Shown piece by piece: positions 8,922 to 18,769 of a stretch of 64,000 bases of DNA. The stretch is from the NCBI GenBank assembly GCA_903929355.1, contig CAIYUN010000062.1, positions 33,682 through 97,681 on the forward strand, read 5' to 3'. This DNA comes from an uncultured Opitutaceae bacterium. GTDB lineage: Bacteria > Verrucomicrobiota > Verrucomicrobiia > Opitutales > Opitutaceae. The translations under genes were made by a program, and so were the position numbers. Position 1 is the stretch's first letter; every line of letters begins with the position of its first letter. Below the pieces are notes generated by a model. The model worked only from the letters and a program-made list of their open reading frames with translations. It did not search any database and was not told the origin of the DNA.

Positions 8922-11900
8922 ATGTCCTCCGTCAGTGTCCGCCGCGAAGCGGTCGTCCTCCCAACCTACGAGCCGCACGCGCCCGACCGGAACCCGATGT
9001 TCCTGGAAAAACGGGTCTACCAGGGTTCGAGCGGTCGCGTTTATCCGCTGCCATTCTGCGACCGCATTGCGGAAAAGGCCGTGCCACGGGTCTGGGACGC
9101 CATTTTTATCGAAAACCAATATCTGCTGGTGATGATCCTGCCGCAGCTTGGCGGTCGCATCCACCGCGTCCTGGACAAGACCAACCACTACGACTTGGTC
9201 TATTACCAGCGGGTCATCAAGTCGGCGTTGGTCGGTCTGGCCGGCCCTTGGATTTCGGGCGGGATCGAGTTCAACTGGCCGCAGCATCACCGCCCCTCCA
9301 CGTTCATGCCGGCGGACGTACATATTGAGGAACACTCCGATGGCTCCGCGACCGTGTGGCTCTCCGAGCATGACCCAATGTGCCGGATGAAGGGCATGCA
9401 CGGCGTCTGTCTCCATCCCGGCCGCGCGATCCTCGAGCTGAAGGCGCGGGTTTACAACCGCACGTCCGACCCGCAGACGTTCCTGTGGTGGGTCAACGCT
9501 GCCATCCGCGTCCACGAAGGCTACCAGTCTTTTTTCCCGCCCGACACCACCTACGTCGCCGACCACGCCAAACGGGCGATGAGCACGTTTCCACTCTGCA
9601 CCGGCCGCTACTACGGCGTGGACTACGCCGCCCGCGCGAGGTCCGGCGTGCCCCCCGCCGAGCGTCCGCGGCAGTATGTTCCGTCCGATGGTTTGGAAAA
9701 ATCCAAAATCCCAATTCCAAAATCCAAAATCGCGGCCTGCGCCGCGAATGATCTCTCCTGGTATGCCAACATCCCCGTGCCCACCTCCTACATGGCCATG
9801 GGCACGAGCGGGGACTTTTTTGGCGGCTACGACCACCAGGCGCAGGCCGGTCTCGTCCACTTCGCCGATCACCACATCGCGCCGGGAAAGAAGCAATGGA
9901 CCTGGGGCAACCACGAGTTCGGTTATGCGTGGGACCGCAACCTCACCGACGCCGATGAGCACGGCGAACATGCTCCGTACATCGAGCTGATGGCGGGTGT
10001 CTTCACCGACAACCAACCGGATTTCTCCTGGCTCCAACCCGGCGAGACGAAGGCGTGGAGCCAGTATTGGTATCCCATCCAGAAAATCGGGCCCGCCCAT
10101 CAGGCCAACTTGACCGCTGCCGTTTCGCTGGTAGTTGGCGCCGAAGGCCGGCGGATGGAAGCCCGGGTCGGTGTTGCCGTCACCTCCCCGCACGTCGGCG
10201 CGGTGGTCACGCTTTTCGCCAGAAACGAGCCTCTCGCCACCTTCCCCCGCAATCTGTCCCCGTCCTCCCCGCTCGTTGAGACCGTTGCCCTCCCGCGTGG
10301 AACGCATGCGACCGACCTCACCCTGGCCGTCACCAATGCCGAAGGCCGTGAATTAATCCGGTACACTCCGGTCGCCCCAACTCCGCCCACCCAGGCCGAA
10401 CTATCCCGCCAGTCAGCCACCGAACCTCCGGCGCCCGCTGCGGTCGCCGGCAACGATGAGCTCTACCTCACCGGCCTTCACCTCGAGCAATACCGCCACG
10501 CCACGCGTGCGCCCGAGGATTACTGGCGGGAGGGCCTGCGCCGCGACCCCGGCGACTCCCGCTGCCACCTCGCGCTCGGCCGCTGGCACGTCCGTCGCGG
10601 CGAGTTTGACGCCGCCGAAACTCATCTGCGCGCCAGCCTCGCGCGCCTGACGCACCGCAATCCCAACCCCGCCGACGGCGAGGCCTACTATCAGCTCGGT
10701 CTCTGTCTCCGCCAGCAAGCGCTTTTCACTCCGCAGTCCGCAGTCCGCAATCCGCACTCAGAGTCCGCCTATGCGGCGTTTGCCAAAGCCGCCTGGAACC
10801 AGGCCTGGCAGGCCGCCGGCTTCCACGCGCTGGCGGAGATCGACTGCACCCGCCACGATTGGACCACGGCGCTCAATCACCTCGATCGCGCGCTCCGTTT
10901 GAGCACGGACAACCTCCGCGCCCGCAACCTCAAGGTGATGGTGCTGCGCCAGCTTAATCGTGAAACTGAGGCGGCCGCGCTATTGGCGGATACCCTCGCC
11001 CTGGATCCGCTCGACTGGTGGGCACGAGACCTTGACGGCCGGTCCCTGGACTGCCGCACACAAACCCGCCTGGACCTGGCGCTCGATTATGTCCGCGCGG
11101 GTTTCCACGCCCGGGCGCTCGCCCTCCTTGCCGTCGCCGGGGCCGAGGCTGACCCCGGCACCACTCCGTTGCTGAGCTATTACCGGGCCTGGCTATGTCA
11201 ACTGATGGCTGACATTGCCTTGGTGCCGATCCACCTCGCGGCGGCGGCCAAAGCCTCACCGGCATACTGTTTTCCCGCGCGGGTGGAGGAGATCGCGATC
11301 CTGGAGTTTGCCATTGCCGCCAACCCGCGCGACGCCCGGGCGCCCTATTACCTGGGCAACCTGCTCTACGATCGCCGCCGCCATCGCGAGGCGATCAAGT
11401 GGTGGGAGCGCAGCGCGCGGCTGGACCCGAAATATTCGGTGGTTTGGCGTAACCTGGGCATCGGCTATTTCAATGTCCTGAAGCAGCCCGCCAAAGCGCG
11501 CGCCGCGTATGAGCGCGCCCGGCGGGCCAACCCCGCCGATGCCCGGCTCGTCTACGAGCGCGACCAGCTTTGGAAGCGGCTCGGTGTCGCTCCCGCCCGC
11601 CGCTTGCGCGAATTGGAGCGTCACCGCGGTCTGGTCGCGGCCCGTGACGATCTTTCCGTTGAATTGTGCGCGCTGTTCAACCAGACCGGCCGTCCGTGCG
11701 ACGCTCTGGCCATCCTGAACACACGCAAATTTCAGCCCTGGGAGGGAGGCGAGGGCGGTCCGCTCGCCCAGCACACCCGGGCGCTGCTGCTTTTGGGCCA
11801 GGCCGCGCTGGCCCATGTAGCCGGGGTCGCCGAGGCCATCACTCATTTCGAGGCCGCGCTCTCGGCCCCGGAGAATCTGGGCGAAGGGCGGCACCTCCTC

Positions 11901-12362
11901 GCCAACCAGAGCGACATCCATTTCTGGTTGGGTGAAGCGTGCGCGGCCGCTGGCGACCGTGTCGCCGCCCGCTCCCACTGGCTGGTCGCCGCCACCTTCA
12001 AGGGCGATTTCCAGGAGATGAGTGTCCGTGCGTATTCCGAGCTGACTTATAATTCCGCGCTGGCGATGAAACGACTCGGCCGTGCCGCCGCCGCGAAAAA
12101 ACTGCTGGAGGCCCTGCGGATGCACGCCCGGCGACTCGCGCCCGCACCGGCGAAGCTCGACTACTTTGCGACTTCGCTGCCGACCATGCTGCTGTTCGAC
12201 GACGACCTGCCGGCGCGCCAGACAACCCTGGCGTGTTTTCTCGAGGCGCAGGCCCGGCTCGGCCTTGGGCAGCAGGCCGCTGCCACCCGACTCCTCCGCG
12301 CGGTCCTGGCCCGCGACCCGGCCCACGCGGGCGCGGCGGATCTGCTGGCCGGAGGTTCCTAA
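8922..12362 (+). CDS. DUF5107 domain protein with C-terminal TPR repeats
   Basis: The 1146-residue protein has no signal peptide. Residues ~15-390 match the DUF5107 region (PQLGGRIHRVLDKTNHYDLV, then GLAGPWISGGIEFNWPQHHR, then WWVNAAIRVHEGYQSFFPPD), a beta-sandwich fold related to sugar mutarotases and glycosidase accessory domains. Residues ~500-1140 are TPR-like helical pairs, for example ARAPYYLGNLLYDRRRHREA. Such proteins are often encoded with glycoside hydrolases and sugar transporters, but no enzymatic activity is established for them. It lies 20 bp after the GH35 gene (same operon). Two low-complexity insertions are encoded in frame, at 9695-9731 and 10728-10766. Its stop codon overlaps that of the convergent araH by 4 bp. 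Confidence 0.85.
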   Translation: MSSVSVRREAVVLPTYEPHAPDRNPMFLEKRVYQGSSGRVYPLPFCDRIAEKAVPRVWDAIFIENQYLLVMILPQLGGRIHRVLDKTNHYDLVYYQRVIKSALVGLAGPWISGGIEFNWPQHHRPSTFMPADVHIEEHSDGSATVWLSEHDPMCRMKGMHGVCLHPGRAILELKARVYNRTSDPQTFLWWVNAAIRVHEGYQSFFPPDTTYVADHAKRAMSTFPLCTGRYYGVDYAARARSGVPPAERPRQYVPSDGLEKSKIPIPKSKIAACAANDLSWYANIPVPTSYMAMGTSGDFFGGYDHQAQAGLVHFADHHIAPGKKQWTWGNHEFGYAWDRNLTDADEHGEHAPYIELMAGVFTDNQPDFSWLQPGETKAWSQYWYPIQKIGPAHQANLTAAVSLVVGAEGRRMEARVGVAVTSPHVGAVVTLFARNEPLATFPRNLSPSSPLVETVALPRGTHATDLTLAVTNAEGRELIRYTPVAPTPPTQAELSRQSATEPPAPAAVAGNDELYLTGLHLEQYRHATRAPEDYWREGLRRDPGDSRCHLALGRWHVRRGEFDAAETHLRASLARLTHRNPNPADGEAYYQLGLCLRQQALFTPQSAVRNPHSESAYAAFAKAAWNQAWQAAGFHALAEIDCTRHDWTTALNHLDRALRLSTDNLRARNLKVMVLRQLNRETEAAALLADTLALDPLDWWARDLDGRSLDCRTQTRLDLALDYVRAGFHARALALLAVAGAEADPGTTPLLSYYRAWLCQLMADIALVPIHLAAAAKASPAYCFPARVEEIAILEFAIAANPRDARAPYYLGNLLYDRRRHREAIKWWERSARLDPKYSVVWRNLGIGYFNVLKQPAKARAAYERARRANPADARLVYERDQLWKRLGVAPARRLRELERHRGLVAARDDLSVELCALFNQTGRPCDALAILNTRKFQPWEGGEGGPLAQHTRALLLLGQAALAHVAGVAEAITHFEAALSAPENLGEGRHLLANQSDIHFWLGEACAAAGDRVAARSHWLVAATFKGDFQEMSVRAYSELTYNSALAMKRLGRAAAAKKLLEALRMHARRLAPAPAKLDYFATSLPTMLLFDDDLPARQTTLACFLEAQARLGLGQQAAATRLLRAVLARDPAHAGAADLLAGGS
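9695..9731. repeat. In-frame word repeat inside the DUF5107-TPR gene
   Basis: A tandem array of the word TCCAAAATC (with variant CCAATTCC) lies in an otherwise GC-rich gene. It encodes EKSKIPIPKSKI, residues ~258-269, a Lys/Pro/Ile-rich tract unlike the flanking DUF5107 sequence. The reading frame continues across it, so the insert is neutral in length modulo three. Confidence 0.8.
10728..10766. repeat. In-frame GCGGANT-type 7-mer repeat inside the DUF5107-TPR gene
   Basis: On the minus strand this is a run of 7-mers of the form GCGGANT (here GCGGATT, GCGGACT, GCGGACT, GCGGAGT). It encodes TPQSAVRNPHSES, residues ~603-615, between two TPR helices. The same word family occurs in two other genes in the window (57039-57067 and 61246-61280). 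Confidence 0.85.
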
Positions 12363-13360
12363 CGGCCGGTGCCGCGCTGTTTCAGCCGGTCCACGCTCAC
12401 TGCGGCGAGCAGGATGAGGCCGCGCGCGACATACTGCCAGAATGAGTCCACATTGGAGAGGTTCATGGCGTTCTGCACGGTGCCCATGATGAGGACACCG
12501 GCGACGACATGGCTCATTTTGCCGACCCCGCCGGTGAGCGACACGCCGCCGAGCACGCAGGCGGAGATGACCTCCAATTCCAACCCCTCCGAGGTCTTGG
12601 GCTGGCCACTGGTCAACTGCGAGCAGAGCACGATGCCGGCCGCCGCGGCGACCAGACCTTGCAGCGAGAAGATCATGATTTTCAGGCGATCGATGGAAAT
12701 GCCCGCGAGTCGCGCGGCCTCCGCGTTGCCGCCGAGGGCCAGGGTGTTGCGGCCAAAGGTGGTCCGCGAAATGAGAAAACCAAACAACCCAAAGCACGCC
12801 AGGCACACGAGCACCGGGGTGGTGATGTTGAGATATTCAGGCTGGTGGGAAAACGGATTGGTGCCGGCCGGGATGGCGATCACCACCTTGTTGCCGAGCA
12901 CAAAGAACCCCTCGTTGACGATCCCCACGGACTTACCGCCCGAAACGATATAGCCCAACCCGCGCACGATCTGCATGGTCGCGAGCGTCGCGATGAGCGC
13001 GTTGATGCCGGCCTTGGCGATCAGCAGGCCGTTGACGAGCCCGACGAGCAGCCCGAGACCGAGCCCGGCGGCGATGCCGAGGGTGATGCTTCCGGTCCGG
13101 TTTATGACCAAGGCGGTCACGACCCCCGCGCAGGCCACGACGGAACCCACCGAGAGGTCAAACGCCCCGGAGGCGAGACAGAACAGCATCGTGCAGGCGA
13201 TGGTGCCGGTGGTGGCAACCGACAACAGCAGGCCTTCCATGTTTTTCGCGCTCAGGAAGTGGTCCACTCGCAATGAGCAGAGAATGAACAGGACGGCGAA
13301 AACGAGCAGCATGCCGGCGCTGTCCCAAAAGACACGAAACTTGGAGACGTTTTTGTCCAT
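12359..13360 (-). CDS. araH: L-arabinose ABC transporter permease AraH
   Basis: The start is ATG 13360 (MDKNVSKFRVFWDSAGMLLV), giving 333 residues, close to the E. coli AraH size; a longer in-frame extension upstream only overlaps the ATPase gene. It is hydrophobic, with about eight to ten membrane helices, and carries the family segment GAFDLSVGSVVACAGVVTAL and the conserved AEAARLAGISIDRLK cytoplasmic loop that contacts the ATPase. It would form the inner-membrane channel. It is the third gene of the operon araF-araG-araH, 5 bp after araG. Its TAG overlaps the TAA of the convergent DUF5107-TPR gene. Confidence 0.93.
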   Translation of the reverse strand: MDKNVSKFRVFWDSAGMLLVFAVLFILCSLRVDHFLSAKNMEGLLLSVATTGTIACTMLFCLASGAFDLSVGSVVACAGVVTALVINRTGSITLGIAAGLGLGLLVGLVNGLLIAKAGINALIATLATMQIVRGLGYIVSGGKSVGIVNEGFFVLGNKVVIAIPAGTNPFSHQPEYLNITTPVLVCLACFGLFGFLISRTTFGRNTLALGGNAEAARLAGISIDRLKIMIFSLQGLVAAAAGIVLCSQLTSGQPKTSEGLELEVISACVLGGVSLTGGVGKMSHVVAGVLIMGTVQNAMNLSNVDSFWQYVARGLILLAAVSVDRLKQRGTGR

Positions 13361-13365
13361 AAAGT

Positions 13366-14859
13366 TCAGCCGGAAACCGGCAGCGCGCATTTGAGCACCG
13401 CGGACTCGCCCGCCTCGCCGCGCGCGAGCGCGCCGGACAGCGCGCCCCCGCGCATCACCAGGATGCGGTCGGCCAGGCCCAGCACCTCGGGCAATTCGCT
13501 GGAGACAAACAGCACGCCGACCCCCCGGGCCGCGAGCTGCTGGATGATGGCGTAAATCTCGCTCTTGGCGCCGACATCGATGCCGCGGGTCGGCTCGTCG
13601 AGCAGGATGACCTTCACGTTCTCCGAGAGCCACCGGGCGAGGATGACCTTCTGCTGGTTCCCGCCGGAAAGATAGACGATCTGGGTGGCGGCGGACGGGG
13701 TCTTGATCGAGAGCGAGGCGATGTGGCTGGCGGCGTTGGCCCGCTCCCACCCGCGGTCGAGCACGAAGCCGGCCGTGGCATGATGGCGGCGGGCGGAGAT
13801 GTTGATGTTCTCCGCGACCGAGCGGACGGGCACAATGCCGTCGCGCTTGCGGTCCTCGGGGCAAAGCACGAGGCCCGCCTCGATCGAGCCGCGCGGCCCG
13901 GCGGCGGGGAGCGGGCGGCCCTCGATACGGACCTGGCCGCCGGTGCGGCGCTCCGCCCCGTAGATGAGGCGGAGCAGTTCGCTGCGACCCGCACCCACCA
14001 GCCCGAACATTCCGACAATCTCGCCTTTCGCCACGCTGAAACTCGCCGGCGCGGTGAGGCCGGGACCGGTGACCGCCTCGACCTCCAGCGCCGGCCCGCC
14101 GTGCGGGCGCGGGGTGTAGTTGAACACATTCTTGAGGTCGCGGCCGACCATCGAGCGGATGACATCGTCCACCGTCAATCCGGCCATGCCATCGAAGGTT
14201 TTGATGTGCCGGCCGTCGCGCAGCACGGTGACGGCGTCGCACAGCGCGAAGACCTCGTCCATGCGGTGCGTGACATAGAGGATGACATGCCCGCGCGCCC
14301 GCAGGTCGCGGATGATGGTGAAAAGGCGGTCCACCTCGCGGGAGGACAGGCTGCTGGTCGGCTCGTCAAAGGCGATCACCCGCGCCCCGCGGGTGAGCGC
14401 CTTTGCGATTTCAATCAACTGGCGCTGGGCGATGGGGAGGTAGCTGACCTTGGTGTCCGGATCAATGTCCTCCCCGATCCAGGCGAGCTGCCGGCGGGCA
14501 TCCTCCCGGAGCTGGCGGCCCTTGATGACGCCGCCGCGGGCGGGCAGGTGGCCGAGGTAAAGATTTTCCGCCACGGTCATCTCGGGGACAAGAAACAACT
14601 CCTGGTAGATGACGGCGACCCCGGCGGCGATGGCGGCGGCGGTCGAGGGGAAAACGTGGCGTTGGCCGTCGATCTCCAGCGAACCCGCCGTGGGCGAATA
14701 GGCGCCGGAGAGAATTTTAAGGAGCGTGGACTTGCCCGCGCCGTTTTCGCCCATGAGGGCGTGCACCTGGCCGCCCTCCGCGGTGAAGGAAACCCCGTCG
14801 AGCGCGCGCACGCCGGGAAACTCCTTGACGACAGAATCGAAGGCGAGGCGGGTGGGCAC
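13366..14859 (-). CDS. araG: L-arabinose ABC transporter ATP-binding protein AraG
   Basis: I place the start at GTG 14859 (VPTRLAFDSVVKEFPGVRAL), which gives 497 residues, the normal size for this double-ATPase family; ORF extension upstream would run into araF. The N-terminal cassette has Walker A GENGAGKSTLLKIL and a degenerate signature YLPIAQRQLIEIAKAL with Walker B VIAFDEPTSSLSSREV. The C-terminal cassette has a degenerate P-loop (GMFGLVGAGRSELLRLIYGA), a canonical signature LSGGNQQKVILARWL and Walker B VILLDEPTRGIDVGAKSE. This asymmetry is typical of AraG/RbsA/MglA proteins. It powers uptake through AraH of sugar delivered by AraF. Confidence 0.94.
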   Translation of the reverse strand: MPTRLAFDSVVKEFPGVRALDGVSFTAEGGQVHALMGENGAGKSTLLKILSGAYSPTAGSLEIDGQRHVFPSTAAAIAAGVAVIYQELFLVPEMTVAENLYLGHLPARGGVIKGRQLREDARRQLAWIGEDIDPDTKVSYLPIAQRQLIEIAKALTRGARVIAFDEPTSSLSSREVDRLFTIIRDLRARGHVILYVTHRMDEVFALCDAVTVLRDGRHIKTFDGMAGLTVDDVIRSMVGRDLKNVFNYTPRPHGGPALEVEAVTGPGLTAPASFSVAKGEIVGMFGLVGAGRSELLRLIYGAERRTGGQVRIEGRPLPAAGPRGSIEAGLVLCPEDRKRDGIVPVRSVAENINISARRHHATAGFVLDRGWERANAASHIASLSIKTPSAATQIVYLSGGNQQKVILARWLSENVKVILLDEPTRGIDVGAKSEIYAIIQQLAARGVGVLFVSSELPEVLGLADRILVMRGGALSGALARGEAGESAVLKCALPVSG

Positions 14860-14873
14860 GGTGGCGGGCGGGA

Positions 14874-15902
14874 TCAGCGGATGCCCTGGTCCTTGAGCAC
14901 CTGCATGAAATTGGAACGGTTGATGATCATGCCCGTTGTCCGGGTGTCGAGCGGCGGCTCCTTGTTGTCCTTGACCCACTCGAAGAGCATCTTCGCGGTG
15001 TTGTAGCCGTGGTCCTTCGCCGAATTCAGGTTGGAGGCGAAGAACCCGGTCGGGCTCGACTTACTCAGCTCGTCGATGCAGTCCGTGCCGTTGATGCCGA
15101 CGCCAATGACGTCGGTGGCCGCGAAACCGCGGCCCTCGGTGGAGCGCACCGCGCCGAGGACGGCCGAATCGTTCATGCCACAGATGAGCCAGTGCTTCAC
15201 CTCCGGGTGTTGGACCAGCAGGATGTTGACGGCATCCCGGGCGCCGGGGATGTCGCTGGTTTTCTGGGGAGCCTTGAAGATCTTGTCGGCGGGAAAACCG
15301 GCGGTGGTGAGCGCCTCGATGGCGCCCTCCGTCCGTTCCTTGGCGGTATCGAGCTCCTCAAAGGTGACGGCACAGACCCCCGTCTCGGCAACTGGCCAGT
15401 TGCGCGCCTTCATTTCGGCGTTCAGCGCGTTGCCCACGTTGGCGCCGACCTTGCGCGCGGACAGTCCGAGGTAATGGACGTTCGCCATCGGCTGGCCGTC
15501 GGAGCCGACGAAGCGGTCGTCCACCGCGATCAGCTTGAGGTTGTGCTCGGCCGCAGACTTGGCGATGGCGGGACCGAGCTTCACGTCGGGGGTGCAGATG
15601 ACAAACCCCTGGGCGCCGCCGGCGGCGAGGTTGTTGATGGCCGACAGGGTTTTCTCGCCATCGGTCGCACCAATTTTCACCAGGTCAAAACCGAGATCGG
15701 CCGCGGCTTGGTCGGCGAATTTCCACTCCAGTTGGAACCAGGGTTCCTCCGGCTGCTTGACGATGAAGCCGAGCTTGATTTTCGTGCCGGAGGCTGCGGC
15801 CGCGGCCGGAGCCGCGGCATCGGGGCTGCTTTTGGCGCAGCCGGTGAGGAAGACGCCGAGGGTCGCGGCGATGACGAACGGGCGGAACAGGGAGGGTTTC
15901 AT
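14874..15902 (-). CDS. araF: L-arabinose-binding lipoprotein AraF
   Basis: The 342-residue protein begins with a lipoprotein signal ending in the lipobox LTGC (Cys22), so it is membrane-tethered rather than free in the periplasm. The mature region closely follows E. coli AraF: KLGFIVKQPEEPWFQLEWKF, then GATDGEKTLSAINNLAAGGA, then FVICTPDVKLGPAI. Residues that bind arabinose in the E. coli protein appear to be present: Lys/Glu/Trp/Phe of the first strand-helix, the Asp of CTPD, the Arg of KERTEG, the Asn of GMNDS and the Asn of GINGTD. It is the first gene of araFGH; 14 bp separate it from araG. The leader upstream carries a 54-bp cruciform repeat at 16009-16062. Confidence 0.95.
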   Translation of the reverse strand: MKPSLFRPFVIAATLGVFLTGCAKSSPDAAAPAAAAASGTKIKLGFIVKQPEEPWFQLEWKFADQAAADLGFDLVKIGATDGEKTLSAINNLAAGGAQGFVICTPDVKLGPAIAKSAAEHNLKLIAVDDRFVGSDGQPMANVHYLGLSARKVGANVGNALNAEMKARNWPVAETGVCAVTFEELDTAKERTEGAIEALTTAGFPADKIFKAPQKTSDIPGARDAVNILLVQHPEVKHWLICGMNDSAVLGAVRSTEGRGFAATDVIGVGINGTDCIDELSKSSPTGFFASNLNSAKDHGYNTAKMLFEWVKDNKEPPLDTRTTGMIINRSNFMQVLKDQGIR

Positions 15903-16008
15903 GGGAAGAAATCAGGGGAAGGGTGATAATTCAACGCGCTCCGCGCCCCCGCCGCAATACATTCCTGAGGAAGGCGAGGGTGTAGTTGTGGGGCTTGCGA
16001 CTTTCAAT

Positions 16009-16062
16009 GGTAGGGACGGCTCTCCGAGCCGTCCGCGAACGCCACGGAGTAGCGTCGCTACC
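16009..16062. repeat. 54-bp cruciform repeat, family G copy 1
   Basis: It starts with GGTAGGGACGG and ends with CGTCGCTACC, giving slightly imperfect terminal inverted ends. Inside are two further self-complementary parts: GGCTCTCCGAGCC and CGTCCGCGAACG. It lies between the divergent araF and nitroreductase genes, where it may act at RNA or DNA level on either. A nearly identical copy is at 21868-21921. Confidence 0.9.
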
Positions 16063-16148
16063 CGAATACACACCATGCGCCACCACCACCGGTGCCCGAC
16101 ACTTGCATTCCGCCGCCGGTCGTGCAGCTTCCCGGCTCCTCCTTCCTC

Positions 16149-17880
<1,732 letters not shown>

Positions 17881-17905
17881 GTACAAGCGGTGAAACCTGT
17901 TTGTA

Positions 17906-17958
17906 GGCGGGGTGCCCTCACCCCGCTTGGCGGTGGTGCGGGGTGGGGGCACCCCGCC
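17906..17958. terminator. Nested-hairpin structure between convergent genes
   Basis: An 11-bp perfect outer stem, GGCGGGGTGCC (17906-17916) with GGCACCCCGCC (17948-17958), encloses smaller complementary GGGGTG/CACCCC pairs. It sits 25 bp after the ene-reductase stop and 22 bp after the pseudouridine synthase stop, facing both. No U-run follows, so it is a candidate bidirectional terminator or RNA stabiliser rather than a classical intrinsic terminator. Confidence 0.6.
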
Positions 17959-17980
17959 GGCATTTTAGGCGAATCGCAGC

Positions 17981-18673
17981 TCAACGGAACACCGCCGCGC
18001 GTTCCGCCTTCGTCAGCTCCCGCCATTCACCTGATGCGAGCCCCAAGGCGGCCAGCGTGAGCGCGCCAATGCGGACGCGAATCAGCCGCAGGGTGGGGTG
18101 CCCGACTGCGGCGGTCATCCGCCGCACCTGGCGGTTTTTTCCCTCGGTCAGCTCCAGCGCGATCCAGCAATCGGCGACGCTCTTCCGAAATCGCACTGGG
18201 GGAACCCGGGGCGGAACCTCCGGCGTCGGCTCGAGCCGGCGCACAACACAGGGGCGCGCAATCCCCGGGCCCAGCTTTCCGCCGCGTGCCAGCGTCTGGA
18301 GGGCGGCTGGATCGGGAATCCGCTCCACCTGCACCCAGTATTCCCGCTGGTGGGCGTGCCGTGGGTCGAGCAGTTGGGTGTTCAGGCCCGCCTCGTCGCT
18401 TAACAGCAGCAATCCCTCCGAGTCCGCATCGAGCCGGCCCAGCGGATACACGCCCTTGGGCAGACCGCAGCTCGCCAGCGTCCGCCACACCGAGCCGGGC
18501 TCGGGGGTGAACTGCGAGAGCACGCCATAGGGATTGTTGAGCGCGAGGAGCAAGCGGGTATAAAGGCTGAAAGACTGAAGGGCTGAAAGGCTGAAGCGGC
18601 GTAAAGCCAAATTCGGCAGTCGGATTTGACCACGGTTCACACGGATATTCACGGATACAGAATAATAATTCAC
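17981..18673 (-). CDS. RluE-like 23S rRNA pseudouridine synthase
   Basis: The enzyme core starts at RLLLALNNPYGVLSQFTPEP and contains the catalytic-loop motif PLGRLDADSEGLLLLSDEAG, with the active-site Asp after RL, and the C-terminal TEGKNRQVRRMTAAVGHPTL typical of RsuA/RluB/E/F enzymes. No S4 domain is present, as in RluE, which modifies 23S rRNA. The first ATG (18673) gives 230 residues; its N-terminal ~40 residues include a SLSALQSFSLYT tract encoded by a repeat at 18564-18598. A TTG at 18553 is another possible start, and neither has a Shine-Dalgarno. It converges on the ene-reductase gene. Confidence 0.85.
   Translation of the reverse strand: MNYYSVSVNIRVNRGQIRLPNLALRRFSLSALQSFSLYTRLLLALNNPYGVLSQFTPEPGSVWRTLASCGLPKGVYPLGRLDADSEGLLLLSDEAGLNTQLLDPRHAHQREYWVQVERIPDPAALQTLARGGKLGPGIARPCVVRRLEPTPEVPPRVPPVRFRKSVADCWIALELTEGKNRQVRRMTAAVGHPTLRLIRVRIGALTLAALGLASGEWRELTKAERAAVFR
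18564..18598. repeat. CTGAAAG word repeat at the 5' end of the pseudouridine synthase gene
   Basis: Four 8-9-mer words (GGCTGAAA, GACTGAAG, GGCTGAAA, GGCTGAAG) lie at the 5' end of the pseudouridine synthase frame, just upstream of where homology to RluE begins. It belongs to the family E words also found at 18713, 33599, 47961 and 53941. Confidence 0.75.
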
Positions 18674-18712
18674 TGTCCCGCAGCCTCATCGCGCTCGACT
18701 TCTTATCGTCCT

Positions 18713-18760
18713 TTTCAACCCTTAAACCCTTCAACCCTTCAACCCCTCAACCCTTCAACT
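18713..18760. repeat. TTCAACCC 8-mer word array upstream of the MDR gene
   Basis: Five to six near-perfect copies of TTCAACCC (variants TTAAACCC, CTCAACCC) lie directly in front of the start codon at 18770, where a ribosome-binding site would be expected. Confidence 0.85.
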
Positions 18761-18769
18761 TTCCGCCCC

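Noticed and set aside
15903..16148. Riboswitch upstream of araF
   Set aside because: The only structured part is the family G repeat, which also occurs elsewhere. No known aptamer is recognised.
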